Assembly: GCA_019454045.1 (NCBI GenBank)
Contig: SKCR01031852.1
Coordinates: 22,721-86,720, forward strand
DNA from: Zanthoxylum bungeanum
Lineage: Eukaryota; Streptophyta; Magnoliopsida; Sapindales; Rutaceae
Reading direction: 5' to 3'
Length of the DNA stretch: 64,000 bases
This document shows positions 46,777 to 56,637 of this stretch, one piece after another; positions within the stretch are counted from its first letter, which is position 1; each line of letters opens with the position of its first letter. A program made the position numbers and the translations under genes. The notes beneath the pieces are model-generated. The model was not told the origin of the DNA. It was given only the letters and a program-made list of their open reading frames with translations, and searched no databases.

Positions 46777-47683
46777 CTGTTCGAACGCGTTAACAAACGC
46801 TATACGAACGTGAGCATTCTGTTTCATTTCCGTTCGAACGCGTTATCAAACGCCATACGAACGCGAACTTTCTGTTTTCCGTTCGAACGCGTTTACGAAT
46901 GCTACACGAACACGAACACACTGAACTGAGACATATTCATCACATGCCATGTATAATTGTTTCTTAGGTGATTTTTTTATGGAACCACACATAGTCATTC
47001 TTATCTTTGTGCACATAATAATGAAAAGCATGTTTATTCCATTAGTTGCATCATTTGCCTTAGTCTTGATTTAACGCATTACGATTCATATACCTGTGCC
47101 ATGATGACTTTGGAGTATTATTTCTTGTGATATATCGGATGGAAACCCAGACATAAATTCCGTAGCCGATTCCGAATGGACGGTAATGCGGTATGTACTT
47201 GGGATACAATTCCATGTATCACTTGGAAAAGTGCTCACATGTATGCTTGTGCGGTTATTATGTATGCTTGTGTTTTTCATGAATATGATATGCTGAATGA
47301 AGTTATATGTTCGTTGTTACTTTGAGGTATTTTCAGGCATGTGTTATTAGATGTGAGATATATGTGAAATGTATGTTTAAGTTTTATTTTGTACCCGTGA
47401 ATTTAGAAGCATGATACTCTTGGAAATAAGTGCCACTTAAGCCTGATTAAATTATTACATAAATCCTGCCATTACAAGTGACATAAGTAAGGAACCATTC
47501 CGAACCCAACGGTTTGAGTTCTTCTCTTGCGAGGGGTGAGTGCGGCCTTAAATCTCATTTTTCCGGTTCACACCGGGTGGCGACTCCATTATTCTCCGGT
47601 TTAGTCCCCCGTGGCTACTCCGTACTCCCGACCGGGCCGCGAGCCCGGGACAGCATGCGTCCCCAGTTCCTGTGTTTTCCACA
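46777..47683 (+). repeat. Tat-2 5' LTR, 5'-truncated
   Basis: 907 bp matching 53400-54305. It begins inside the 53-bp repeat zone ('ctgttcgaacgcg') directly against Copia-2 RT, and ends 'gttttccaca'. Confidence 0.9.
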
Positions 47684-47686
47684 GTC

Positions 47687-47704
47687 TGGCGACTCCACTG
47701 GGGA
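47687..47704 (+). promoter_or_regulatory. Tat-2 primer-binding site
   Basis: TGGCGACTCCACTGGGGA, three bases after the LTR. It is the unchanged form of the Tat-1 site and agrees with a tRNA-Arg primer as reported for Ogre. Confidence 0.87.
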
Positions 47705-48698
47705 TAGAGAATCGGCCCCGAAATAATGCCTTGTAATGTATAGATTTATGTTTTAATTAACCGTGTCTACAAATGTGTGAAATGGGGGTTGTGATCAAAG
47801 GCATTTTGAGGCTAGGTAATGGTTTGGTGTCTTCCTTCACTCACTACCTTTCTAGAAGGAAAAGCTGTGAAGGCACCTAAATAGCCATCTACTCGTAGCC
47901 TATTGCGATGGACTAATTTGGAGGACTCGTTATTTATTCCTGACACCAAGCGATAAGAGCCTAAGAGGCTTGGGTATTTAAGTGAGCCTCGCTCCACCTT
48001 CCCTCTGGGGAATCTACAACGGGAAATCCATTTGACAGTCCGTCACACACCATAGCTCATTGGCACGTACCTTAGTGTATAAAAAAGGGTGCGCTCACTT
48101 GGTCGCTCGAACCCTTGAGTGGGGAGACCTAGTTGTGGGCCATCCTTCGCCGGTGAGAGCCTTTGTCTATACTCCTACGAACCCACCCATAGACCGGGTT
48201 CGCATGGTTAAAGTAACAATTATTTCCTTGAGTATGGGCTAGTGGACCATCCTCATTTGGATGCAGTTGGACCATTGTCAGAAATGCGGACTTGCTGGGC
48301 CATTTAAACTGGGGCAAGTTCGTACCTTATGACCATTGGGCCAAAGCTTCTGAAATGTTGATGGGCCATTCTGTAGAAATTATTACTCTATGTTTGCATT
48401 ATCTTTCTTTTATGCTTGTGCTTGGGAACATCATCATTTGGACCATTTTTCATGAGATGTGAACTCGTTGGGCCGTTTAAACTGGGACGAGTTCATTCCT
48501 ATGACAGTTAGCCCAAAAGCTTCTAAAGTGATAGTGGGCCGACTTGTATGAAAATTTTAGTTGATTTAGTATGTTATATATGCATCTCATGCACCCCATG
48601 CATACATACATCATGTTAACCCTTGTGTTCTGAAAGCCATCATAGATTCCCGTTGGGTTAGAAAAAGGGGAAGACTCACCAAAATACTGAGAACAGAC
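47705..48698 (+). other. Tat-2 leader
   Basis: No gene. It holds two copies of a unit with GGGCCATTTAAACTGGGGC or GGGCCGTTTAAACTGGGAC (about 48296 and 48470), each followed by 'aagcttct(g)aaa' and 'tgggcc'. The same double unit is in Tat-1. Confidence 0.72.
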
Positions 48699-50006
48699 AT
48701 GAGTGAATCAGATATTGAGGTATCCCGGATAGATCAGTTGGAAAATGGCTTCGCCAAGATTACTGAACAGTTGCAAGCCTTGACTACTGCCATGACAAAT
48801 ATGGCTGTGCCCCGTGCCGGGGGAAATTCTGAGAATGTGAGGCGTGATGAGCCTTCGAATGGGTTGGGGGATGATGTCCCCACTTTTGATGATGACATGG
48901 CAGAATATGCAACAGGCAGAGTGATTGGGTCTCAGGCAGAATTTCAGAAGCTCCGGGATCAGGTTGAAACAGTTACCCGTAAAATGAGGGGTAAACATGA
49001 AGAGTTGTTAGATTATGAGACAATGACGTTCGGAGAACAACTGCCAGCTCAGTTTAAAATGCCCGACATAGCCAAGTTTAATGGGAATGGAGACTCGAGA
49101 GTCCATCTGCATCAATATGTCTCAGTCATGAGTTCAGTGGGCCTATCACAGCGCCAAGTCCAAAAGATGTTTGGGATGTCACTCGAGGGGGCACCTGTGG
49201 TTTGGTATCATAGCCTTGAGAAGAAGGTTAAGGAAGATTGGAAGGAACTAGCTGATGCTTTTCTGAAGCATTATGTTACAGACTTAGAAGTTGACTTGTC
49301 ACTCCGTGATTTGGAGAACACTAAGCAGAAGCCGGAAGAAAGCTTCAAGGAGTATGTAGACCGCTGGAGATGCCAGCTTCTGAAAATGCAGACTCGGCCC
49401 TCTGAGAATAACCAGATTAAAGTGATCATCAAGGGCACTAAGCCCTCGATCTACAGCAAGTTGAGGAGGATGACCTCCATGATTGTTGATTTTCGACAGT
49501 TGAGGGAAACTGTCATGGATATTGAGGAAGAAGAGGCTGAAAACAGAAATTTTTATGGCCAGAATAGAAGAACTTTTGGGGGGCCTTCTGAGACCAAGCC
49601 CGCTACTGCCGAGGTCGCTACCGTCAAGAACCGGCATTTCTCTAACCTGGGGAAGCCGTTATCAAAGGTGCTTGAGAAGTTGAAGGGACAAGGACTCCTA
49701 AAACCCTTAGAGCCTAAACCACTTCCAGATCCTATACCACCCAACCTTAACCTAAGCTTGTATTGTCACTTCCATCAGAGGAGAGGCCACGAAACTGACA
49801 GCTGCACCCGCCTTAGGCATGAAATCCAAAACCTCATCGATGCTCAGAAAATACCTGACCCAGAAAGAGAACAACCCAACGCACACAGAAATCCCCTACC
49901 CAACTACATGATCAACTCTGGCCTACCCGAAACCCTTGTCCTCCAAACTCTCGACCACTCAGCTTCATTCATAGGAATAGGGGATGACAACGGTGGAGAA
50001 CCATAG
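48699..50006 (+). CDS. gag: Tat-2 gag polyprotein, intact frame
   Basis: The longest open gene in the window, 435 codons with no stop. It would form particles and package element RNA. The N-terminus MSESDIEVSRIDQLENGFAK is followed by a helix-rich segment with E-Q-L-Q-A-L. The capsid-type core is at about residues 105-240 (AQFKMPDIAKFNGNGDSRVH, VVWYHSLEKKVKEDWKELAD, EESFKEYVDRWRCQLL). An acidic DIEEEEAENR follows. The knuckle C-H-F-H-Q-R-R-G-H-E-T-D-S-C (C-x2-H-x4-H-x4-C) is near residue 355. The first ATG after the leader is used as start. No protease or RT follows, so the protein would not be processed by an element-encoded protease. Expression is unknown. Confidence 0.9.
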   Translation: MSESDIEVSRIDQLENGFAKITEQLQALTTAMTNMAVPRAGGNSENVRRDEPSNGLGDDVPTFDDDMAEYATGRVIGSQAEFQKLRDQVETVTRKMRGKHEELLDYETMTFGEQLPAQFKMPDIAKFNGNGDSRVHLHQYVSVMSSVGLSQRQVQKMFGMSLEGAPVVWYHSLEKKVKEDWKELADAFLKHYVTDLEVDLSLRDLENTKQKPEESFKEYVDRWRCQLLKMQTRPSENNQIKVIIKGTKPSIYSKLRRMTSMIVDFRQLRETVMDIEEEEAENRNFYGQNRRTFGGPSETKPATAEVATVKNRHFSNLGKPLSKVLEKLKGQGLLKPLEPKPLPDPIPPNLNLSLYCHFHQRRGHETDSCTRLRHEIQNLIDAQKIPDPEREQPNAHRNPLPNYMINSGLPETLVLQTLDHSASFIGIGDDNGGEP

Positions 50007-50289
50007 GCCAAGAAAGAATGCAATATTGCGAATGATGAAATCATCCCTCCTAGTCTATTTGATCATGCATTTTTAATATAGACATTGACTTAGTCTACAT
50101 GTTCGAATCATTTTTAAATGATAATAAAGACATTTTTGGCTGAATCTCTTATGCAATATGAGTATATTTGAGAAAAACATTCAACCTTGGCACTATGAAA
50201 TTCAGTGATGTTTAGAACACGGGGAATCTTCGGGAGCAACAACAGTACAGTCAGTCTCAGAAATTAATCAGTATCAGTTTGGAGATGAA
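50007..50289 (+). other. Spacer after Tat-2 gag
   Basis: A/T-rich, no frame, no pol motif. It leads into the repeat arrays. Confidence 0.6.
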
Positions 50290-50975
50290 TCCCAGGGCTG
50301 AGGCCCACATCAGCATCAGTGTAGTAGCTGAGGCCCACATCAGTTACAGTTTGGGGATGAGTCACAGGGCCGAGGCCCGCATCAGTATCAGCTTGGGGGC
50401 GAGGCCCACATCAGTTCAGTATCAGTTCTGCCGGGAATGGCATTATGTGGGATAAGGCCCGTATCAGTATCAGTCTGGAGGCGAGGCCCATATCAGTATC
50501 AGTCTGGGGGCGAGACCCATATCAGTATCAGTCTGGGGGCGAGGCCCATATCAGTATCAGTGTTGGGGCGAGGCCCATAGCAGTATCAGTCGTGGGGCGA
50601 GGCCCGTATCAGTATCAGTCTGGGGGCAAGGCCCATATCAGTATCAGTCTGGGGACGAGGCCCATATCAGTATCAGTCTGGGGGTGAGGCCCATATCAGT
50701 ATCAGTCTGGGGGCGAGGCCCATAGCAGTATCAGTCTTGGGGCGAGGCCCATAGCAGTATCAGTCTAGGGGCGAGGCCCATATCAGTATCAGTCTGGGGG
50801 CGAGGCCCATATCAGTATCAGTCTTGGGGCGAGGCCCATAGCAGTATCAGTCTTGGGGCGAGGCCCATAGCAGTATCAGTTGGGGGCGAGGCCCACATCA
50901 GCATCAGTCTTGGGGCGAGGCCCATATCAGTATCAGTTTGGGGCGAGGCCCATGTCAGTCTCGGTCTGGGGGTGA
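50290..50975 (+). repeat. 29-bp tandem array
   Basis: About 18 regular units from 50445, with irregular units before. The unit reads GGCGAGGCCCATATCAGTAT followed by CAGTCTGGG. The step is 29 bp (for example 50471, 50500, 50529). Units alternate between ATATCAG and ATAGCAG forms. All sense frames are open over long parts, giving a 29-residue periodic translation (three units, 87 bp). Confidence 0.94.
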
Positions 50976-51160
50976 GGCCCATGTCAGCATCAGTTTCTGC
51001 CGGGTATGGCGTTCTGGGGGGCGATGCCCACATCAGTTCAGTATCAGTTCTGCCGGGTATGGCATTCTGGGGGGCGAGGCCCACATTGGTTCAGTATTAG
51101 TTCTGCCGGGTATAGTACTCTGGGGGCGGGGCCCACATCATTATCAGTAACGGTTCGGAA
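50976..51160 (+). repeat. Longer parental units of the 29-bp repeat
   Basis: Three units of about 58-60 bp with TCTGCCGGGTATGGC, 'ggggggcgaggcccaca' and 'ttcagtatcagt'. They correspond to the three relic units in Tat-1 (13370-13500), so they probably represent the state before the 29-bp core expanded. Confidence 0.82.
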
Positions 51161-51454
51161 ATGGACCATTATCACATCTCGCCGAAAATGGCACTACGAA
51201 AATGGAGCACAGTTCGAAATGGACCATCATCTCATCTCGCCGAAAAGGGCACTCCGAAAATGGAGCACGGTTCGGAAATGGACCAAGGAAGGCCTAACCC
51301 ATCGGAATATAATACATATACATGCATACATGCATACATATCACATACATACAATGTTTGTTTTGTGTTCGCAGGTTTATAGCAGCAAAAACCATCTCCT
51401 CAAGTAATGGTTCAAAAAGGAGCCACAATCTCGCACAACACAGTTCGGAAATGG
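51161..51454 (+). other. Spacer with dispersed AAAATGG units and an acceptor-like cassette
   Basis: Units 'ggttcggaaatggacc' and 'cgccgaaaatggcac' occur two or three times. Then ATGCATACATGCATACAT, a T/G-rich run and 'ttcgcag' (acceptor-like CAG at 51372-51374), followed by text matching Tat-1 10678-10640. Confidence 0.65.
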
Positions 51455-51745
51455 ACCGCTACCACAACAGATGCCGAAAATGGCGCCCCAAAATGGAGCA
51501 CACATAGCAGACGCCGAAAATGGAACTCCAAAATGGAGCATTCACAACCGATGCCGAAAATGGCACTCCAAAATAGAGCATTCAGAACCGATGCCGAAAA
51601 TGGCACTCCAAAATGGAGCTCTCACAACAGACGCCGGAAATGGCACTCCAAAATGGAGCACTCACAACAGACGCCGGAAATGGCACTCCAAAATGGAGCA
51701 CTCACAACAGATGCCGAAAATGGCGCTCCAAAATGGAACACACAC
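51455..51745 (+). repeat. 40-bp tandem array, short version
   Basis: About seven units of the same monomer as in Tat-1 (GATGCCGAAAATGGCGCTCC type), with 40-bp spacing ('aaatggagca' at 51491 and 51531; 'ttca(c/g)aaccg' at 51541 and 51581). In Tat-1 the array has about ten and eleven units. Confidence 0.92.
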
Positions 51746-52560
51746 AGCAAAACAGAAGCCACATTCACGTGGAAAACAACCAAAACAGAGCCACATTCAC
51801 GCCTACACAGCAGTCCCTTTTACCATAAAACAGCAGCCCCCTTCCCACCAAAACTGACCCAAACAAGTCCCTAAATCACGCCTAAACAGCAGTAATTTAA
51901 CCCCTAAAACAGCAGCAAAAATACACTTAAAACATTGCCTAAAAATCTTAAAAACAGTAACATAAAGAGACTGCATTCATAATCCTTAAAATAATCACAC
52001 ACAACTGCACTAAGAACCCACACAACTTGGAACAGTTCATTGAAACGTCAAAACAGGTGGCCTGAGCAGTGAGCAGCAAAACAGAGGCCGAACAGGAGCT
52101 GAACGGAGTTCGAACCGCAAGCAAAACAGCAAAGCAGTGAGCTAGGACGCTAAACCAGTGAACTGGAGAAGTTGAGGAGCTGTACCCTTCCGACATCCAT
52201 GAAACGCAAGCCTGAAAGTTGGCAAAAAGGTTAGACCTGAGGGTATCTTTCACACTCATTTTTTTTGTATTATTTATTAAATATTACTTGCATGATTGTC
52301 ATGTTGAAATGCATGTTGTGGCCCTTGAGTAGATAAATATGCATGAATTATGAGATATAGTATGTTGTGGATGTGGAATAAAATGAGAGACGTGTCAACT
52401 CTCGCGGTATATCGGATGGAAACCAGGACATAAATTTCATAGCCGATTGCGAATGGACGGTAATATGATCTGTACTCGGGACACAACTCCACGACCGCTT
52501 AAGTAAACGACACCCTCTTTTATTTTGTGTTGCTTTTGTTTATTTTTCGTCACTTGAATT

Positions 52561-53232
52561 CTGTATGTTGTTTATTTATGCACGATTCAATCGAGCGCAT
52601 GGGCTTAGTAAGTGGAATGAAAGATCCCCTATGGGGAGGGGTTAAAGCCCTTTACCACGATGCTTTGCCGCGCCAGTTGATGTGTGTTCGGTTGGATGCA
52701 AGATACGTTCAATCGGGCATACTTAGTTTGATATTATTGTCTTTATCTTTTTATGCATGGTTCAATCAAGCGCATGGGCTTAGTAAGTGGAATGAAAGAT
52801 CCCTTATGGGGAGGGGTTAAAACCCTTTACCACGATGCTTTGCCGCACCGGTTGATGTGTGTTCGGATTGGATGTAAGATGTGTTCAATCGGGCATACTT
52901 GGTTTTGATATGATTGGCTTTATTTTTGTATGTATGATGGGATCGAGCGCATGGGCTTAGTGAGTTTGTCCAAAGGTCCTCTATTTGAGAGACGAAGAGC
53001 CTAAAAGGCCACCTTTGTGACACTACTTCGCCGCGCTGGACGAAGTGTGTTTGGGTTGAATGTACGTTCAATTGGGCATACGAAGTCCTACACTTTTATT
53101 GTCTTTATTTCATGCGTTGTGATGTGACGCGCATGGGCTTAGTATGTTGGTCTAAAGGTCCACTCTTTGAGAGACCAAGAGCCCCAAAAGGCCACCTTTA
53201 CGGCAGTACTTCGCCGCGCCCCTTTATTTTGT
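52561..53232 (+). repeat. About 178-bp tandem repeat, four units, inside the Tat-2 LTR
   Basis: 'gcgcatgggcttagt' recurs at about 52595, 52770, 52947 and 53129 (steps of 175, 177 and 182 bp). Units 1 and 2 are close; units 3 and 4 share a 'gagagac(g/c)aagagcc' variant. I see no counterpart in the Tat-1 LTR. Confidence 0.9.
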
Positions 53233-53269
53233 TGTTTATGTATTGCGTCCCATTTCATGCATCAGGTCT

Positions 53270-53545
53270 GTTCCCGTTCGAATGCGTTTACGAACGCAAC
53301 TCGAACGCGCATGCATTTTGCCTTATCATGCATCAGGTCTCATTTCCGTTCGAACGCGTTCACGAACGCCATACGAACGTGAGCATTCTGTTTCATTTCC
53401 GTTCGAACGTGTTAACAAACGCCATACGAACGTGAGCATTCTATTTCATTTCTGTTCGAACGCGTTATCAAACGCCATACGAACGCGAACCTTCTGTTTT
53501 CTGTTCGAACGCGTTTACGAACGCTACACGAATGCGAACACACTG
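53270..53545 (+). repeat. 53-bp tandem repeat with CGTTCGAACG palindrome, about five units
   Basis: Steps of 53 bp (53346, 53399, 53452) and one of 49. Each unit holds the palindrome CGTTCGAACG or a one-base variant, and a second 'tacgaacg' box. Two to three units survive at the start of the 5' LTR copy (46777-46920). Confidence 0.9.
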
Positions 53546-54305
53546 AACTGAGACATATTCATCACATGCCATGTATAATTGTTTCTTAGGTGATTTTTTT
53601 ATGGAACCACACATAGTCATTCTTATCTTTGTGCATATAATAATGAAAAGCATGTTTATTCCATTAGTTGCGTCATTTGCCTTAGTCTTGATTTAACGCA
53701 TTACGATTCATATACCTATGCCATGATGACTTTGGAATATTATTTCTTGTGATATACCAGATGGAAACCCAGACATAAATTCCGTAGCCGATTCTGAATG
53801 GACGGTAATGCGGTCTGTACTTGGGATACAATTCCACGTATCACTTGGAAAAGTGCTCACATGTATGCTTGTGCGGTTATTATGTATGCTTGTGTTTTTC
53901 ATGAATATGATATGCTGAATGAAGTTGTATGTTCGCTGTTACTTTGAGGTATTTTCAGGCATGTGTTCTTAGATGTGAGATATATGTGAAATTTATGTAT
54001 AAGTTTTATTTTGTACCCGTGAATTTAGAAGCATGATACTCTTGGAAATAAGTGCCACTTAAGCCTGATTAAATTATTACATAAATCCTGCCATTACAAG
54101 TGACATAAGTAAGGAACCATTCCGAACCCAACGGTTTGAGGTCTTCCCTTGCGAGGGGTGAGTGCGGCCTTAAATCTCATTTCCCCGGTTCACACCGGGT
54201 GGCGACTCCATTATTCTCCGGTTTAGTCCCCCGTGGCTACTCCGTACTCTCGACCGGGCCGCGAGCCCGGGACAGCATGCGTCGCCCAGTTCCTGTGTTC
54301 CCACA

Positions 54306-54397
54306 GTCTCTTTTAGGACATAGTCTTCTGGAAGGCCAGAACTAATCATGTAGATTGGTGGGGGTACAGCTCGGTAATCCCTTTCTTTCACTCATGG
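54306..54397 (-). pseudogene. Inverted scrap of a Tat-type gag 3' end
   Basis: The minus strand reads RDYRAVPPPIYMISSGLPED then YVLKE, matching the gag tail of Tat-1 (…SVPPPTYMINSGLPESFVL). It lies in inverse orientation directly against the end of the Tat-2 LTR. Confidence 0.8.
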
Positions 54398-55062
54398 TAG
54401 TTGCATTCTTTGGCATCATTATGGCATGTTCATCTTTAATGTAAAATTGCATCTTTGATAGTTCATCTTTGGCATACTTTCTTTCTTCATCTTCTCAAGT
54501 TATGTGTTTGTATTGATTTTGTTTATCATGCGGTTATTTTGACCATATTTTATATGCTTCTTTACATAGTGCGCCTATAACATTATTTGTCGTCATCTTG
54601 ATTTCCTTTATATTACATGCAAATATTATCATGACTATTTGTGTGTATGTTTACATAAATGATTGAATTCTTGTGATGTTATGTGCTTGTTGTTGCAAAA
54701 GCCTACCTTTAAGCATGTGAACTTAGCAATAGGACTTGATTTCATGCATGTTAGATGTAAACTTTACTTTCAAGCATGTGAACTTAGGATTGTGGTACAC
54801 TTGGAAATATATGTCATAGGCTTGGTTGGATTATTGTATAAATCTTTACATTACAAGTGGCACAAGTAAGGGACCATTCCGAACCCAATGGTTTGAGGTC
54901 TTCCCTTGCGAGGGGTGAGTGCGGCCTTAAATCTTTGTCCCGGTTCACACCGGGTGGCGACTCCCTTATTCTCCGGTTTAGTCCCACGTGGCTACTCCGT
55001 ACTCCCAACTAGGCCCCTGAGCCTGGAACAGCATGCGTCGCCCCAGATCCTGTGTTCCCACA
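54398..55062 (+). repeat. Further Tat-type LTR end (third Tat copy)
   Basis: The last 220 bp (from 'ttacaagtggcacaagtaagg') match the Tat-1 and Tat-2 LTR ends and finish 'gtgttcccaca'. The upstream part is more diverged and has 'aagcatgtgaacttag' twice (54711 and 54773). The left border is not visible. Gypsy-3 resumes at 55063. Confidence 0.75.
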
Positions 55063-55855
55063 ACTACCAGTGTACGCTACAGATAGGGTAATTTTGGTTG
55101 AATTCTGATCTTCAACGCTACATCTCCGGTGAGTGTGATCATGGGTCACAAATGGATCCACACAATAAATGATGTGGTATCAACCCTACATCAAGTAATG
55201 AGATGTCAGTCCTAGAAAATGCTGTATACCATCGATATCAATAGTGATCCCTCTCAGGCCAGACAATACTATAACATCAAATTTGGGGGAGTGCACATGA
55301 TGTTAGAGAGGGAGATACAAAGGTCTAGCAAGACCAGAGGATCTGAAGAATCTGAAAAATATCAATCATAGGACTACCTACCTGCCTACCTAAAACACCT
55401 AGAGGATGAGCCAGACAAGCTAGAAACTACCATCGAAAAATCTGGAGGAGGTTATTTTGGATGAGGCAGAGCCGGAGAAAAATGTGTTGTTAGGAGCCTT
55501 ACTGTCAACAAAGATGTGTTTGCCTGGACACATAAAGATATGACAGGGGTAGACCCGACCGTGGCATCACATTGTCTCAATATTGATCTGAAGTTCCCAC
55601 CAGTTAAATAGAAGCAGATGAGGTTCACCCCAGAGAGGAACATGATTATCAATGAAGAAGTGGAAAAGCTCATGGAGTTAGGAGTCATAAAACCTTGCCA
55701 ATACCCTGGATGGGTATCTAATGTGGTTATAATGGCAAAAAAGAATGAAAAATTGAGAGTCTACATCGATTTCACCTACCTTAATAATGCATGCCCGAAA
55801 GATAGCTACCTTATGCCAAAGATAGATCGGTTGGAAGATGCAACCTATTAGAGAA
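55063..55855 (+). pseudogene. Gypsy-3 protease end and reverse transcriptase start
   Basis: Begins 'actaccagtgtacgc', which follows on from 40400. It then encodes, in broken frames, the text before RT (KDVFAWTHKDMTGVDP) and a 78-codon frame 55618-55851 with MRFTPERNMIINEEVEKLME, CQYPGWVSNVVIMAKKNEK and LNNACPKDSYLMPKIDRL. These are the finger and first palm motifs of Gypsy RT. A stop follows at 'ATY'. Confidence 0.83.
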
Positions 55856-56637
55856 GCGATCGGTAAGGACCTGAAACAACACCGAGCAGTACCTCAAGAG
55901 GTGTAGAAGGGTTGGCTCACATTTCCTATGTAAGTGTGGACGTGTTTGAAGAATGACATGGGAAATAACACATATTACAATACCGGCTCGTAAAAAGAAT
56001 CACTGGATGAGGGCCATCAGATTTCAAGTGAACTGCATCAGGTCAAGGGCATGACCAAACAACTACTCAGCACTGATCTCATTCACAGATAGAGACATGG
56101 ACATGTTGAGGCCGACGCACTCAGATCCTATGGTAATCGGATTACGCATAGTAGACGTAATGGTATCTCGCGTGTTGGTAGTTAAAAAAAATTAATTAGT
56201 TCAGACATCATCTATTGGGAAGCATTCTAACGAATGGGGATAAATCAAAGCTGCCTATCACCCACCTTGAAACCAGTGTTAACATTCAACAATGCGAGGG
56301 TGAAGCCCATAGGGACAATAACACTGCCAGTGTACGCCGCAGAGAGGGTAATTCCGGTCGAATTTCTGATTAGTAATGCTATATCTCCGGTGAATGTGAT
56401 CATGTGTCACAAATGGATCCTTGAAGTGAAGGGTGTGGTATCAACCCTGCACCAAGCAATGAGATGTTAGTCCCCGAGTGAGCTTTATACTATCGATATC
56501 AAAGGTGATCCCTATCAGGCTAGACGATGCTACAACATCAGTTCTGGGGGAGTGCACAATATGTCAGAGAGGGAGATACAAAGGTCCAGCGAGACCAGAT
56601 GATATGAAAAAGTTGACAAATAGCAATCATAGGACTG
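55856..56637 (+). pseudogene. Second, diverged copy of the Gypsy-3 gag-end/protease segment
   Basis: 55856-56316 matches 39985-40400 and 56317-56637 matches 55063-55372. It includes LPVYAAERVIPVEFLISNAI (frame 56234-56470), the protease tail. It joins the RT text at 55855 out of order, so either a tandem rearrangement or a fragment of a second element. Confidence 0.8.

Larger units (their letters stand above)
46777..54305 (+). mobile_element. Tat-2: gag-only Tat/Ogre-type element, plus strand
   Basis: Same family as Tat-1. In order: truncated 5' LTR, primer site, leader, intact gag, 29-bp array, longer parental units, acceptor-like cassette, short 40-bp array, large 3' LTR with its own tandem repeats. 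No pol. No target duplication, because the left LTR has lost its start. Confidence 0.87.
51746..54305 (+). repeat. Tat-2 3' LTR (left border approximate)
   Basis: The right end 'gtgttcccaca' is clear and its last 907 bp match the 5' LTR. The left part (A/C-rich with 'cacgcctaaacagcag') matches the style of the Tat-1 LTR U3 and passes 'aaaaggttagacctgaggg' at 52228, also in Tat-1. No TGTGGG start is visible near 51750, so the LTR start may have been lost against the 40-bp array. A 110-bp unit ('atcggatggaaacc…cgaatggacggtaat') occurs twice (52413 and 53754), bracketing the inner arrays. Confidence 0.75.
37809..56637 (+). mobile_element. Gypsy-3: Gypsy element split by a composite insertion
   Basis: Left part 37809-40400 (LTR, primer site, gag, start of protease). 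Right part 55063-56637 (protease end, RT start, then a repeated gag-end/protease segment). A related copy at 56300-56340 shows the unbroken text 'ggacaataac' + 'actgccagtg', so 40400 and 55063 are adjacent bases of the original element. No 3' LTR is seen. Confidence 0.82.

Noticed and set aside
46631..47031. Small frames near the Copia-2/Tat-2 junction as novel genes
   Set aside because: They are RT remnant on one side and LTR text on the other; the same LTR frames recur near 53468-53653.
50445..50687. An 80-codon frame with S-I-S and Y-Q-Y-Q-S-G-G repeats
   Set aside because: It is the translation of the 29-bp array, open because the unit lacks stops.
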